The notes under the pieces: generated by a model
Databases searched by the model: none
Seen by the model: the letters and a program-made list of their open reading frames with translations, nothing else
Told to the model about the DNA's origin: nothing
Shown here: in pieces, positions 20,410 through 30,200 of the stretch
Layout: every line of letters begins with the position of its first letter
How positions within the stretch are numbered: the first letter of the stretch is position 1
Made by a program: the position numbers and the translations under genes
Assembly (NCBI GenBank): GCA_009829735.1
Contig: CM020620.1
Location: forward strand, 13,017,420 to 13,081,419
Source of the DNA: Pyropia yezoensis
Taxonomy: Eukaryota; Rhodophyta; Bangiophyceae; Bangiales; Bangiaceae
Length of the DNA stretch: 64,000 bases
Reading direction: 5' to 3'

Positions 20410-21369
20410 GTGGGTCCCTGGGAGAGAGAGGGGGAGATGGGGAGACGGTATGCTGCATTTTTCGAACAGGTGCAGAACACAAAAGATAAAAAACATATGC
20501 AGGCATGCCGCGTCAATCGAAATCCCGCATGGTCAGAAAGAGTTTTGTCACACGGATGGGGTAGGATACCCGCGTCCCACTCAGCTGGAGTCGTCTGCCA
20601 CCATGACGCACCTGTCTCATGGCTCATTGTACTGACGGGAGTGAGATCAGTTCATGCGATCGGGCGTGGAGCAGGTAAGAAGGTGGTCGGGGCTGGGGGG
20701 TTCAACACTCGCAAAAGAGAGCGCAGGTGGGGGTGCGCGCGTGACGGGGACGCCGGGCGAGAAGAAGTCGGTCACGACGACGGTCGAGCCGACGACGGTG
20801 GCCGACGCCGGGCGCTCCTGCTCAGGCGTCCCCTAGATTGGCGATCGGTTTGCGGGGATCCCTAAAAAACAGTTGTCGTCGAATTGGTTGGTTTGTGCAA
20901 AACAGTACGAAGACGAATATTACACACAAGTGTGTAAACTCGCATGTACCAAATGTGTACATTCCGGATCTGTGTACAGCGTGTCGTTTTGAGAACGTGC
21001 TGTTATGGTGAGGGAAACATGTGGCCTTGCATGTTGCATGGTACAAAATGCATGAGCTACTTTTTGGAGGATGCACAATATTAGCGAAGCTCCTCTGGGA
21101 GAGGGACATCGATCTTGTCACGCTAACGCCAATTGATTGGTCCACATATTTGCAATGTCAAATTGCTCCTGGCCACATGTTGAATCGGTTTGGCTCGTGA
21201 GGTACGATGCCGGACCCGTCGGTGGTGTCCAGCGGCCTCGTCGGGGTGGCCTTGTGGTGCACGCAGCGCTTGGGGAGGACGGGCGGCCTAGTAGAAGAGG
21301 GGGGAGAGGACTCGGGGTCACCCAGCTGTGGTGCTCACCCGCCCCCTAAAGACGCCGGCTGTCTTCGCT
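20410..21369. other. no gene recognised; possible lost 5' part of the Fanzor gene
   Basis: Frames here are short and lack any recognised motif. The stretch 20880-21200 is noticeably richer in A and T than its surroundings. I searched it by eye for a RuvC-I type DPG motif that would complete the nuclease at 21370-22503 and did not find one. Confidence 0.4.
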
Positions 21370-22503
21370 ATGACGCCACCCGTCCACGGGAGGACGCCGC
21401 CCGCTTCAGCGACGACGACATTGCTGGACTGGGCGGCAGCCTCCTTGACGTGGGCTGCCGCTCGCAGCACTGCCGACTATGCTGGCGCCTATGGCAAAGA
21501 CGCGTTGCGGCCACTGCGCACGGCCCGCGTCCACCGCCATGTGCAGTGTGAACGGTTCGCGGCCAAAGTCGCACGGGATCTGAGCGGCGGATATGGTCGC
21601 CGCATCGTGGACGGCAAGGCCGTCTTGGTGGTGTGGGGGGCAGCAGCGACGAGGGGTGGGGCGACCGCCTTGAAACGCCACGTAGCGCGGGGGTGCTTCC
21701 TCGCCACCCAAGACGAGTACAACTCGTCGCAGGCCTGTGCCGACTGTCACTTTCGGCTGGTGTTCGTGTACCCCACCGACCTCTCCCCGGATGACAGGCG
21801 GCAGGTCATCAACATGGCGCAGTGCGCGGCGCAGGCGCTTGGTGACGAAGACGGCAATAAGCGCAAGGTGCTAGTGCGCCGGCGACGGGCGGCCAAGGAG
21901 CGTCGCAGATGCGACGGCCGCGGGGGGTGCTCCTCACAAGACCTGACGCGGCGAGGAAGGGCAGAGGAGGGCGATGCCGGCGAGGCGCGGGAGTGGTTGG
22001 CCGAGATTCTGGTCAGTGGCAAGCGCTCTGGCGGCTATGACATGCCGGCGTGCTGGTCCGTGAAGACGTGTGTCAACCCCGAATGTGGTCGGCTGTACCT
22101 CAACCGGGACAAAGACGCGGCGCGCAACATCGCGCAGGTGGCGGTCAGTTCATTGCTGGGGCGGTCTAGGTTTCCATTTTTCCGCAACTGTCTCCCTCGT
22201 CGGCCTCTGGCGGCTACAGCCCAGTGGTGCCGAGACACGGCATCGGAGTGGCACCCGCCGTGGTTTGTGTCGGACAGTGCTGGTGGTGGCGGTGGAGGCA
22301 GTGGCGGTGGAGGCGGTGAAGGCGGTGGCGGTGGCGGTGGAGGAGGTGGACGCGGTGGGGGCGGTGGCGGTACTACCAGCTCTGTCTGGGCGACGACCAA
22401 ACTCGTCTCGGTGAGGGCTCTGGACGGGGCCACTGCCTATTCCCGCACAGCGACGAGCCCTGCCGGCGACGGCGGGGGCAATTGTCGCACGGTTCATCAG
22501 TGA
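21370..22503 (+). CDS. Fanzor/TnpB-like RNA-guided nuclease, C-terminal half
   Basis: Fanzors are eukaryotic relatives of IS200/IS605 TnpB, RuvC nucleases guided by an RNA made from the element end. The frame is open from a GTG at 21328; the first ATG is 21370 (377 aa). In the 391-codon frame numbering, VVWGAAATRGG (101-111) is followed by DEYNSSQACADC (129-140), holding the RuvC-II Glu (E130) and the first Cys pair (C137, C140), then CVNPEC (C248, C253) and NRDKDAARNI with the RuvC-III Asp (D261). This series is the Fanzor signature. The N-terminal part with the RuvC-I Asp and the RNA-binding domain is not visible, so this is likely a truncated copy. A glycine-rich tail is encoded at about 22275-22375. 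The stop lies 41 bp before the piggyBac-like element. Confidence 0.72.
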   Translation: MTPPVHGRTPPASATTTLLDWAAASLTWAAARSTADYAGAYGKDALRPLRTARVHRHVQCERFAAKVARDLSGGYGRRIVDGKAVLVVWGAAATRGGATALKRHVARGCFLATQDEYNSSQACADCHFRLVFVYPTDLSPDDRRQVINMAQCAAQALGDEDGNKRKVLVRRRRAAKERRRCDGRGGCSSQDLTRRGRAEEGDAGEAREWLAEILVSGKRSGGYDMPACWSVKTCVNPECGRLYLNRDKDAARNIAQVAVSSLLGRSRFPFFRNCLPRRPLAATAQWCRDTASEWHPPWFVSDSAGGGGGGSGGGGGEGGGGGGGGGGRGGGGGGTTSSVWATTKLVSVRALDGATAYSRTATSPAGDGGGNCRTVHQ

Positions 22504-22547
22504 TAGTGTAGGACCCTCTTAGAGGGCTTCGCTATATGCCAATCTAG

Positions 22548-22561
22548 TGTCTATTCTACCG
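22548..22561 (+). repeat. left terminal inverted repeat of piggyBac-like element
   Basis: TGTCTATTCTACCG, preceded by CTAG. It matches the right end at 26808-26821 without mismatch in reverse complement. Confidence 0.9.
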
Positions 22562-22562
22562 T

Positions 22563-22580
22563 GGGCATCATTTGATGCCC
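22563..22580. promoter_or_regulatory. left subterminal palindrome GGGCATCATTTGATGCCC
   Basis: A perfect 8-bp-arm palindrome one base inside the left inverted repeat. The same word occurs twice at the right end. Subterminal repeats of this kind are usual transposase-binding sites in DNA transposons; that role is inferred here. A decayed half-copy (ggcatcaaagaatgccca) follows directly. Confidence 0.75.
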
Positions 22581-23288
22581 ACGGCATCAAAGAATGCCCA
22601 GTTTCAACCTGTGTTTCCGGTGTGTTCCCGACCTCTCAGGGCAGTTTTGACTGCAGAATCGGACGCAGCGCCGTCTGTTTGACTTTGGGGGAACTCACGT
22701 GCGTCCTTGCCTGCTGAGAACTCGAGTGTCACGAGTTTTCCCGCGCGCGCCAACGATCCTGCGGGCACACACGTTGTCCTCTCGGGGTGGACCGCTGCAG
22801 CCGCCCTGTTGGCCCCAGCCTGCAAGAGGGGTGCCCAACGGCAACCTGGCCGAGCACGGGTCACACTCGCTCCGCCACGCACAGCCTGGCGCTCAACTGG
22901 GGATGCGGCGGGGCAGCAACTGGTGCTTTCCTGTCACTGCGGATGCCTGCGAGGCATTCCGCGTGGCGACGTGTTGTCTTGCACCGCGCGCGACGGGGCA
23001 CTCTCGCGCTCCGCACAGTCACCGCTATCCCTTCCACCTCACCCGCACCCCTCCATCCCTGAACCCCCCCCCACCCCCTCCCCTTGACCGTCTCTGCGTC
23101 GATCTGGCCGAGCGGTGCAATCCGTGCACCTGTCGCCTCCCCCCCTCCCGCCCCCCCCCCCTCTCTCTTTCCCCCATTCTCCCCCCCAAGTCCTTTCTGG
23201 ACGACGCCTGGCAGTCGCGTGTGCCGCTCGACACTCGTGACGGGCTGTCTTCGGGCGGCCCTGGCGGCCAACCCCAAGCCATCTCGTG

Positions 23289-25502
23289 ATGGGCAAGCAG
23301 GCGGATGCGCGGCTGGTGGCTGGGGCGGCAGTGCACACCAAGGCCACGTTTGTGCATCACTTTGCGGAGTGCAGTCGCTTGTTTGGTGCGCTGGCCGGGG
23401 CTAAGCTGGTTCCCGGGGTAGTCGAGGAGGTGGTTCAAGGAACCAAGAATGGGCGGCGGACCACGCGTCTCGTTGTTGCGTGGCAGATGCCGGGGCACCT
23501 CGTGACCAAGGAACTGGCCCTGGCCAACGTCAAGGCCGGCCCCCCCCCTTTGGCGGGACTGCATCCCCAGCCATCCAACTTACCCCCCCAGACCTCCACA
23601 GCTGGCGTCGCCGAGACGTTGCCGCCGGGAGGGGCGGGTGATGCTGGCGGGCTGGGGGACCCCCCCTCCCTGACGGCACGTCCGTTGCCCCAGATCCCTC
23701 TGACGCAGGCGTCCCAGGCCCTGGGAGGAGGCAGCACGGGGGGTGGCGCTGGTGTTCCGTGGTCCAGTCCTGCTGCAGGTGGCCACCCTGTCGTAACCGC
23801 ACACGGGTATGACTGGAGCGTGCGCACCGCCTCCACTGGCGTGGGAGCGCCTGTGCCTCGCAAGGACTGGTCTGTGCGTACCCTGCCTGGGGAGGTCATC
23901 TTCCCGAACGGCGACTCCATCGGGACTGGTGCGTCGCGCACCCCTCTGGACTACTTTATGGCCATGTTCCCGATGGACCAGCTCGTGCGGATGGTCCGGC
24001 TGACGTGTACCCAGCTACAGGCCAAGGGCTTCCCTCCCACGTCGGCCGGTGAGCTACTAAAGCTGTTTGGTGTCATCGTGCTGGCCACGCGCTTTGAGTT
24101 TGGAGCCCGGGCCGACCTGTGGTCCACCAAGGCACGAAGCAAGTACCTGGTTGCCCCGGCTTTCGGCCAGCGTACGGGGATGCCCCGGGCCCGCTTTGAC
24201 GCCCTCTGGTCCTGTCTCGTGTTCAGCCAGCAGACCGGTGCACCCGGGGACACCTCCGAGGGCAACCGGTGGGGCTTGGTCCACGACTGGGTCAAGTCCT
24301 TCAATTCCCATCGGGACTCTCGGGTCACTCCGAGCGACTTGATTTGTGTGGATGAGTCCATGTCCAAGTGGTACGGGCTTGGGGGCGACTGGATCAATCG
24401 CGGACTGCCAATGTACGTGGCAATTGAACGTAAGCCGGAGAATGGCTGCGAGATCCAAAATGCGGCGTGCGGGCGCAGTGGGATGATGATGAGACTGCAC
24501 ATTGTTACATCCGCAGAGCATCAACGCGCCCACGCCGATGAGGAGGACGCGGACATTGGGCATGGGACGGCGGTCCTTAAGCGCCTGGTCGGCCCCTGGG
24601 CGACGTCGGGACGCATCGTGTGCGCAGACTCATATTATGCGAGCGTGGAGGCAGCGGTGGTGCTCCGCGGCATGGGCTTGGGGTTTGTGGGTGTTGTGAA
24701 GACGGCTACTCGCGGATACCCAATGAGCGAGCTGTCGCAACTAGAGATGGCCGCACGCGGCAACCACGCGACGTACGTCCACACGGGGAACGACGGGGCG
24801 GTGGACTTGATGGCTATCGTTTGGGTCGATCGCGACCGACGCTACTTCATCACCAGTGCCTGTTCAAGCGCCCCTGGCACGCCCATCGAGCGCGTACGGT
24901 GCAGGCAGGTCGGAGACCGATCGGAGCGCGTCGTGCTGAAAGTGGCGCAGCCCAAGGCGGTGGAGCTTTACTACGGATGCTGTGCGCAAATCGACCGGCA
25001 CAACAGGTGCCGCCAGGATGACCTACGCCTCGAGCACAAGATGGGGACGCACGACTGGTCACTGCGCGTGAACCTGACCATGTTGGGCATGTGTATTGTG
25101 GACTCGTGGTTGCTGTACGTTGGTGCCCGAGGTCCAAGACCCACATTGACCCAGAAGCAGTACTACGAGGACCTGGTTAAAGGGCTTATTGACAACAACT
25201 TCGACGTCATCGGCGTCCGGTCGCGCGACGCTGGCAGCGCCGAGATTGAGGCAGACCAGCCGCCATCTTTCGGCGTGGGCTTTCATTTGACCCCGACGAA
25301 TAAGCGGCGCCATTCTGGGGCATCCGGTTCCGGCGATCACCGGGCGCAGCGTGCCTGCAGCGTATGCAAGCGCAAGGGCACCTCCTACGTGTGCTCTGGA
25401 TGCCGACAGACCCCGGCAGGCGAGGTATTTTTTTGCGGCCCCAAGACCGGGCGCATTTGTTTCGAGGACCACTTGAGTGAGGCTCATGATGTGGATTTGT
25501 AG
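23289..25502 (+). CDS. piggyBac-like transposase (737 aa)
   Basis: This is a cut-and-paste transposase of the DDE_Tnp_1_7 type. The start is ATG 23289 (MGKQADARL). An N-terminal domain of about 85 residues of the kind seen in protist piggyBac proteins (KLVPGVVEEV...LANVKAG) is followed by a Gly/Pro-rich linker to about 175. The catalytic core starts near 220. Catalytic Asp candidates, numbered from the GTG one codon upstream, are D356 (CVDESMSKWYG), D448 (VCADSYYAS) and D570 (AQIDRHNR). The usual additional Asp three residues after the last one is Asn here. The C-terminus (about 685-738) has a Cys/His cluster (ACSVCKRKG, CSGC, FFCGPKTGRIC, DHLSEAHD) like the cross-brace zinc domain that binds the ends in piggyBac. 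The frame is intact, so it may be active. Confidence 0.9.
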   Translation: MGKQADARLVAGAAVHTKATFVHHFAECSRLFGALAGAKLVPGVVEEVVQGTKNGRRTTRLVVAWQMPGHLVTKELALANVKAGPPPLAGLHPQPSNLPPQTSTAGVAETLPPGGAGDAGGLGDPPSLTARPLPQIPLTQASQALGGGSTGGGAGVPWSSPAAGGHPVVTAHGYDWSVRTASTGVGAPVPRKDWSVRTLPGEVIFPNGDSIGTGASRTPLDYFMAMFPMDQLVRMVRLTCTQLQAKGFPPTSAGELLKLFGVIVLATRFEFGARADLWSTKARSKYLVAPAFGQRTGMPRARFDALWSCLVFSQQTGAPGDTSEGNRWGLVHDWVKSFNSHRDSRVTPSDLICVDESMSKWYGLGGDWINRGLPMYVAIERKPENGCEIQNAACGRSGMMMRLHIVTSAEHQRAHADEEDADIGHGTAVLKRLVGPWATSGRIVCADSYYASVEAAVVLRGMGLGFVGVVKTATRGYPMSELSQLEMAARGNHATYVHTGNDGAVDLMAIVWVDRDRRYFITSACSSAPGTPIERVRCRQVGDRSERVVLKVAQPKAVELYYGCCAQIDRHNRCRQDDLRLEHKMGTHDWSLRVNLTMLGMCIVDSWLLYVGARGPRPTLTQKQYYEDLVKGLIDNNFDVIGVRSRDAGSAEIEADQPPSFGVGFHLTPTNKRRHSGASGSGDHRAQRACSVCKRKGTSYVCSGCRQTPAGEVFFCGPKTGRICFEDHLSEAHDVDL

Positions 25503-26760
25503 TTGAGTAGATTTTGTACTGGGAGGAGGGAATGTTTGTCTGTGATGGGGGCACAATACTCAACGTAGTTTGAGCTGGCCTGGCCATTGCATCAGCCTAT
25601 GTACGGGGTGCCCCTTCATCGCCCTTCCAACCCCTCTCTCGCGCGCACCCGGCCCGACCGCTGTCTCGAGGTCGGCGGGCGTGGCGATGGCTGAAGTCCC
25701 CATCGAGGAGCCATCCCCCCCCGCACCTACCACCCTCGGCGAGTGGCGGCGGCCTACAGTGGAAATCCCCTTTCCTCCCCTCATTCCCTCCCCCGCCCGT
25801 TGGCCGCTGCCGCCGGCTGCCGTGGCAAGGGGAAGGGAGGGGATAGAGAGCCATTGCGTAGGCCCTCAGAGGGGGAGGGGATGGTACTGGCCGTGCCGCT
25901 AGACGCGGCTGCCGCGGCGCGCTCGCGGCTGCTGCTGCTCCAGCTGGAGCTGGCGCCGGCCAGCGGCAATGCCGGCAACGCGGCCGCGGCGGCGGCAGGC
26001 AGCTGGCGGCCAAGAGCGGCCGCCACAGACCCCACCGCGTCCGCGGCGGCAGTGCACGGCGGCCAGGGTAGGGGGGGGGCGGGGGGGGGGGGGGGAGGCG
26101 GGAGGTGAGAGGGATTCCCATCTTTTCAGCCCATGATGCGAATGGTGGGGGTGCTCGGGGGGTGCAAAACAGTTGAGCACACATCCCAGGTGTGAGGGTC
26201 AGCGGGAAGGGTGACAGGCCTTCGGCTGACCCGTCGACCGGCCTGTCCAGAAATTCAATCAAGGATGCCTCGACCGCATCCTCTTTCCCTGCCACGAGGC
26301 CCAGCTCGAGGATGCCACCTGACAGACAGGGGCGTGTCCGAAGTCATTTAGGGAGGGGGCCGACCTGGGCCAGTTGATGACGTTGGAGGGCGGGGCCAGA
26401 CTCTCGAGAGTCCGCTCGTACGCAGGACTCCGGTGGCCTCTTCACAAGGACGAGAGCACCCTGGAATTGTCATGGAGGGAGTGGTCGGGGGTCGCGTGTG
26501 CTCCCTTCGTGAAGCGTGATGCTGTCCGTGTCATTCTGTTCGCCTCCCTCGACCAGTCAAAACCCGCGCAAGAAGAGGAGATCGGAAGCAGAGGGCACGC
26601 AAAAGGTGCAAACATACTGAACCGTCAGCGAGCGCCGCGTCAATGTGCCCAGGACGCCTGCTACTGGCCAAAAACGGAAGAAGCGCTTCACATGTATGCC
26701 TCCAGAATGCGATTTTCCTACGCAGGCGACCTAGAATCGGCGATCTTGGGGTCCCGGATC
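25503..26760. other. 3' non-coding part of the piggyBac-like element
   Basis: GC-rich sequence without recognisable proteins, including a G-run block at 26066-26102. Frames on both strands (for example minus 26295-25597) are low-complexity Pro/Ala/Arg translations of GC-rich DNA and are not called as genes. The equivalent left non-coding part is 22604-23288, which also holds nothing recognised. Confidence 0.6.
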
Positions 26761-26762
26761 TC

Positions 26763-26802
26763 GGGCATCATTTGATGCCCAGCCGGGCATCATTTGATGC
26801 CC
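26763..26802. promoter_or_regulatory. right subterminal palindromes, two copies
   Basis: Two copies of GGGCATCATTTGATGCCC (26763-26780 and 26785-26802) separated by 4 bp lie 5 bp inside the right inverted repeat. The asymmetry (one copy left, two right) is typical of elements that distinguish their ends. Confidence 0.75.
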
Positions 26803-26807
26803 AGATC

Positions 26808-26821
26808 CGGTAGAATAGACA
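26808..26821 (-). repeat. right terminal inverted repeat of piggyBac-like element
   Basis: The reverse complement is TGTCTATTCTACCG, followed on the plus strand by CTAG (26822-26825). Confidence 0.9.
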
Positions 26822-27241
26822 CTAGGGGAGGGGGGCTTCCATTGATCTTTTAGATACTTAGTACCTACCAACAGTCGCGCTGAATGTACCATTTTTCGAG
26901 CGCTTGCGACCTGACTCCGTTCGATCTTGATCAATCAAGAAAGAACTTAGGCAGTAAGCGAGGCCTTCCAATATGAACTACTATGATGAACAGCGTATTC
27001 AGTTGCATGAAAATAGTAAAGTTTTGATGGATTGCTTCTTCACAAGCAGGGACCCCGCATGTCAGCAAACGGGACGCGGCCACTCGCACAGCCGCGCCGC
27101 CTCGCCCGTGCGTTCTGTGGGGGGAGCCCGGGCTTGCCGCGGTGCCTTCCTTCAGCTTCGGCGTCGCTGTCGACGACAAGTGGACGCAGCAGCTTCGACA
27201 GCGCCAGTCCTGTGCCGCTTCCGCTGGTGCTGATACGCCCC

Positions 27242-30200
27242 ATGTCGTCCTCGGGCCGGGGTCATGAAAACGGCGGCAGCAGCAGCAGCGGCGGCGGCAC
27301 CTCGCGCAAGGGAGAGCTTGGAGACCTGAAAGAGGGCCTTCATTCTTCCTCCAATAGGACAAGGAGAGATGCGCTGCGCAGGGTCGTTGCTTGCATGACC
27401 GTCGGCAAGGACATGTCATCGCTTTTTGCCGACGTCCTGCAGTGCACCCAGACGCCCAGCGTGGAGCTGAAGAAGCTCGTCTACCTCTACCTGGTTCACT
27501 ACGCGTCGGCCAAGCCGGAACTCACCATCCTAATTGTGAACACGCTGCTGCGGGATGCGGCAGAGGAGAACCCTTTGCTTCGTGCACTTGCGCTTCGGAC
27601 AATGGCTTCGATGCGCGTGGACCGGATGGCTGAATACTTGGTCGAGCCGCTCCACCGGGCTTTGTCTACCCCCGACGCATACGTCCGCAAGACAGCCGCG
27701 CTGTGTGTCGCCAAGATGTACGGCACCAACCCGGCGCTTACGGTGGAGGAGGGCTTCCTGGACAACTTGACCGAGTTGCTCTCTGACAGCAACGCCACCG
27801 TTGTTGTTAATGCGATTGCAGCGCTAGCCGAGATATCTGACTCCCGACCTGGGACGCTCTCCCTTACTCCCGCATCCGTCCGCACGTACATGTCAGCTCT
27901 CGGGGAGTGCACCGAGTGGGGCCAGGTCACTGTCATGGACGCGCTGGCTGACTACACTCCAGCTGACGCGGAAGAGGCGGACGACCTGGTAGAACATGTC
28001 CTGCCGCGGCTGCAACACGCCAACGCGGCGGTGGTACTAGCTGCTGTGCGCCTGCTACTGCAGCTGTTAACCGTGGTGAGCAGCGTACCCGGCGGCAACG
28101 CAGCGCGGCACACGTTTGTATACCGCAAAATGGCGTCACCGCTACTGACGTTGCTCTCCGCCAAGCCGGAAATGCAGTATGTGGCGCTGCGAAACATGAG
28201 CATCCTCGTTCGTGCGCGCCCGGCAGTGCTGGCGGGCAACGTGCGCGCATTTTTCTGCAAGTACAACGACCCGCTCTATGTCAAGGTGGAGAAGTTAGAG
28301 CTGATGGTCTGCTTGACCGCGCCCGAGGATGCTGTAGCAGTACTAGCCGAACTGCGTGAGTACGCCAACGAAGTGGATGTGTCTTTTGTGAGCCGCGCGA
28401 TCAATGCCATGGGTCAGGTGGCGCTGGGCGCAGCCGAATCGACGACGACCGACCGGGGGGTTGATGCGCTGATTAACCTGCTGACCCGACCTCTGCCGCA
28501 CGTGGTGCAGCCCGCCGTTCTTGCGTTGCGGGATGTGTTCCGGCGCCATCCGGGACGGTATGGCCGCCACGTTGCGGCTATTGCGACAGACTCAGTTGCT
28601 GACGTGCTGGATGACGCAGACGCCAAGGCGGCCCTTGCGTGGATACTGGGCGAGTATGCAGACGTCGCGGACGGGGCGCTGACCCGGCTGCGCGCTTGTG
28701 CTGATGCGCTAGTTGACGAGTCTCCAGCAGTGCAGCTGTGCGTGCTTTCCGCGTCTGTCAAATGTCTTCTGCGGCGGCCGTCGGACAGGGTCGCCCAGAC
28801 GCTTGCGTCGGATGTGGTGCGCTTCTGCATGTCCCAATCTGAATCGGTTGACGTGCGCGATCGGGGCTTCTTGTATGCCCGACTATTGCAGGCTGTTTCT
28901 GGTTCTGGAGCGGATGCGGATGGAAGCGGCGCGGGGAGCGCAGGCGCGAATAGGGAACGAGTGCGGCGTGTGGTGCTGGCCAACAAGCCTGCATCATCTG
29001 GAGCGGCCGATGAGCTCCCCGCTGAGCTAGTGGAGGAGCTTTTGGGGCACTTGTCCACACTCGCAGCCATCTATCACTGGCCCGTGCACGCGATTCAGGG
29101 TGTGAGGGCGGGCACTGCAGTCAAGGCACGAACCTCTGCCGGAGATGGGGTGAGTGATCTTCTGTTTGGTGGTGGCGGGGTTGCGGAGCTCAGCCAGACC
29201 AGATCTGACGGCCCTGATGCCACTGCTGACGGCCTTGGTGGTGCGGCGTCATCATCCAAGGCCGTTGCCACGTGGGGCCCACCCGGAGCAGACGACTTCT
29301 TCGGCCTGGCCGGCCCTTCCAGCCAAGCGGTGGTTCCTGTCGCGCCATCGTCTTCCAGCGGGCCTGTGGCTTCTTCGTCTGCACTTACTCTACTGGACGA
29401 GCTGCTGGGTACAGACGGGGGCGGCGGAGCGAGTGGTGGAGTCAGTGGCGGCGGTGGTGGCGTCGCCGGTGGCTCGGACCTGTTGCAACTGACCGACGCG
29501 TCGCACGCGCAAGCCCCCGCGCCAACAGGCGCGCCGGCGCCGGCCTCAAGCGCGGCCGCGCACCAGAGACGGCCGCCTTTTGCCGGAAAGGTCGCTGCGG
29601 CTTCCGCCATTGGAGGGAAGCCGCTGGGGGACCCGTTTGGTGTCTCCCCTCCCCCCCCTCCTGAGCAGTCTACCGATGCTCTTGACTCTTCGTTGCCTGC
29701 TGACGTTCGGCAGGTGGTGCTCATCAACGGCGCTCAAGGGCGAGGCCTTGTCGTCCACGGTGGTTTTTCTGCCGCAGCCGCCAATGGTGCGGCGGTGGCG
29801 GCCACCCTTTGGCTTGCTATCGCCAACCACAGCGCTGGCCCGGTCGACGGCTTTGCCGTTCAGGTGAACTCCAACCTGTTTGGGCTGTCCCCGGCTGCAG
29901 GGGCACTGGCTGGTCAGCCCGCCTTACCCGCGGGCGGCACTGTTACGCTGCAGGTGCCCATGCACGCGACGGGGACGGCCACGGTTGGCAGCGGGATTGG
30001 CACGCCTGCAGGGGCAGCCAAGGCTTTGACTGTGCAGGTGGCGCTTAAGGTGCGCCCCGTAGGTGTGCTCTACTTTGCCGACCGCCTCGCAAGACGTGTC
30101 GCGTCGCTCTTCCCCGACGGGAGCGCGCTGCCCAAGCGCGCCTTCCTGGCGGCCTGGTCCTCTGTACGAGACGACGCAGAGATTGCCGTGCCGGTCGTGG

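Larger units (their letters stand above)
22548..26821 (+). mobile_element. piggyBac-like DNA transposon, complete
   Basis: The element has perfect 14-bp terminal inverted repeats (TGTCTATTCTACCG) at 22548-22561 and 26808-26821, flanked on both sides by CTAG (22544-22547, 26822-26825). Just inside are copies of the 18-bp palindrome GGGCATCATTTGATGCCC: one on the left, two on the right. One transposase gene (23289-25502) lies within. The total is 4274 bp. The rest is GC-rich DNA without a recognised gene. Its left end lies 41 bp after the Fanzor-like gene, its right end 417 bp before the beta-adaptin start codon. Confidence 0.88.

Noticed and set aside
23025-23564. Frames in the piggyBac 5' region and opposite the transposase start
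   Set aside because: They are shadows of the transposase frame or translations of pyrimidine runs.
25597-26295. Minus-strand gene downstream of the piggyBac transposase
   Set aside because: The frame is Pro/Arg/Ala low complexity across a poly-G tract and carries no motif.
27032-27241. An N-terminal extension of beta-adaptin from an upstream in-frame ATG
   Set aside because: The 70 codons are Arg/Ser/Pro-rich, unlike any adaptin, and the canonical N-terminus starts just after ATG 27242.
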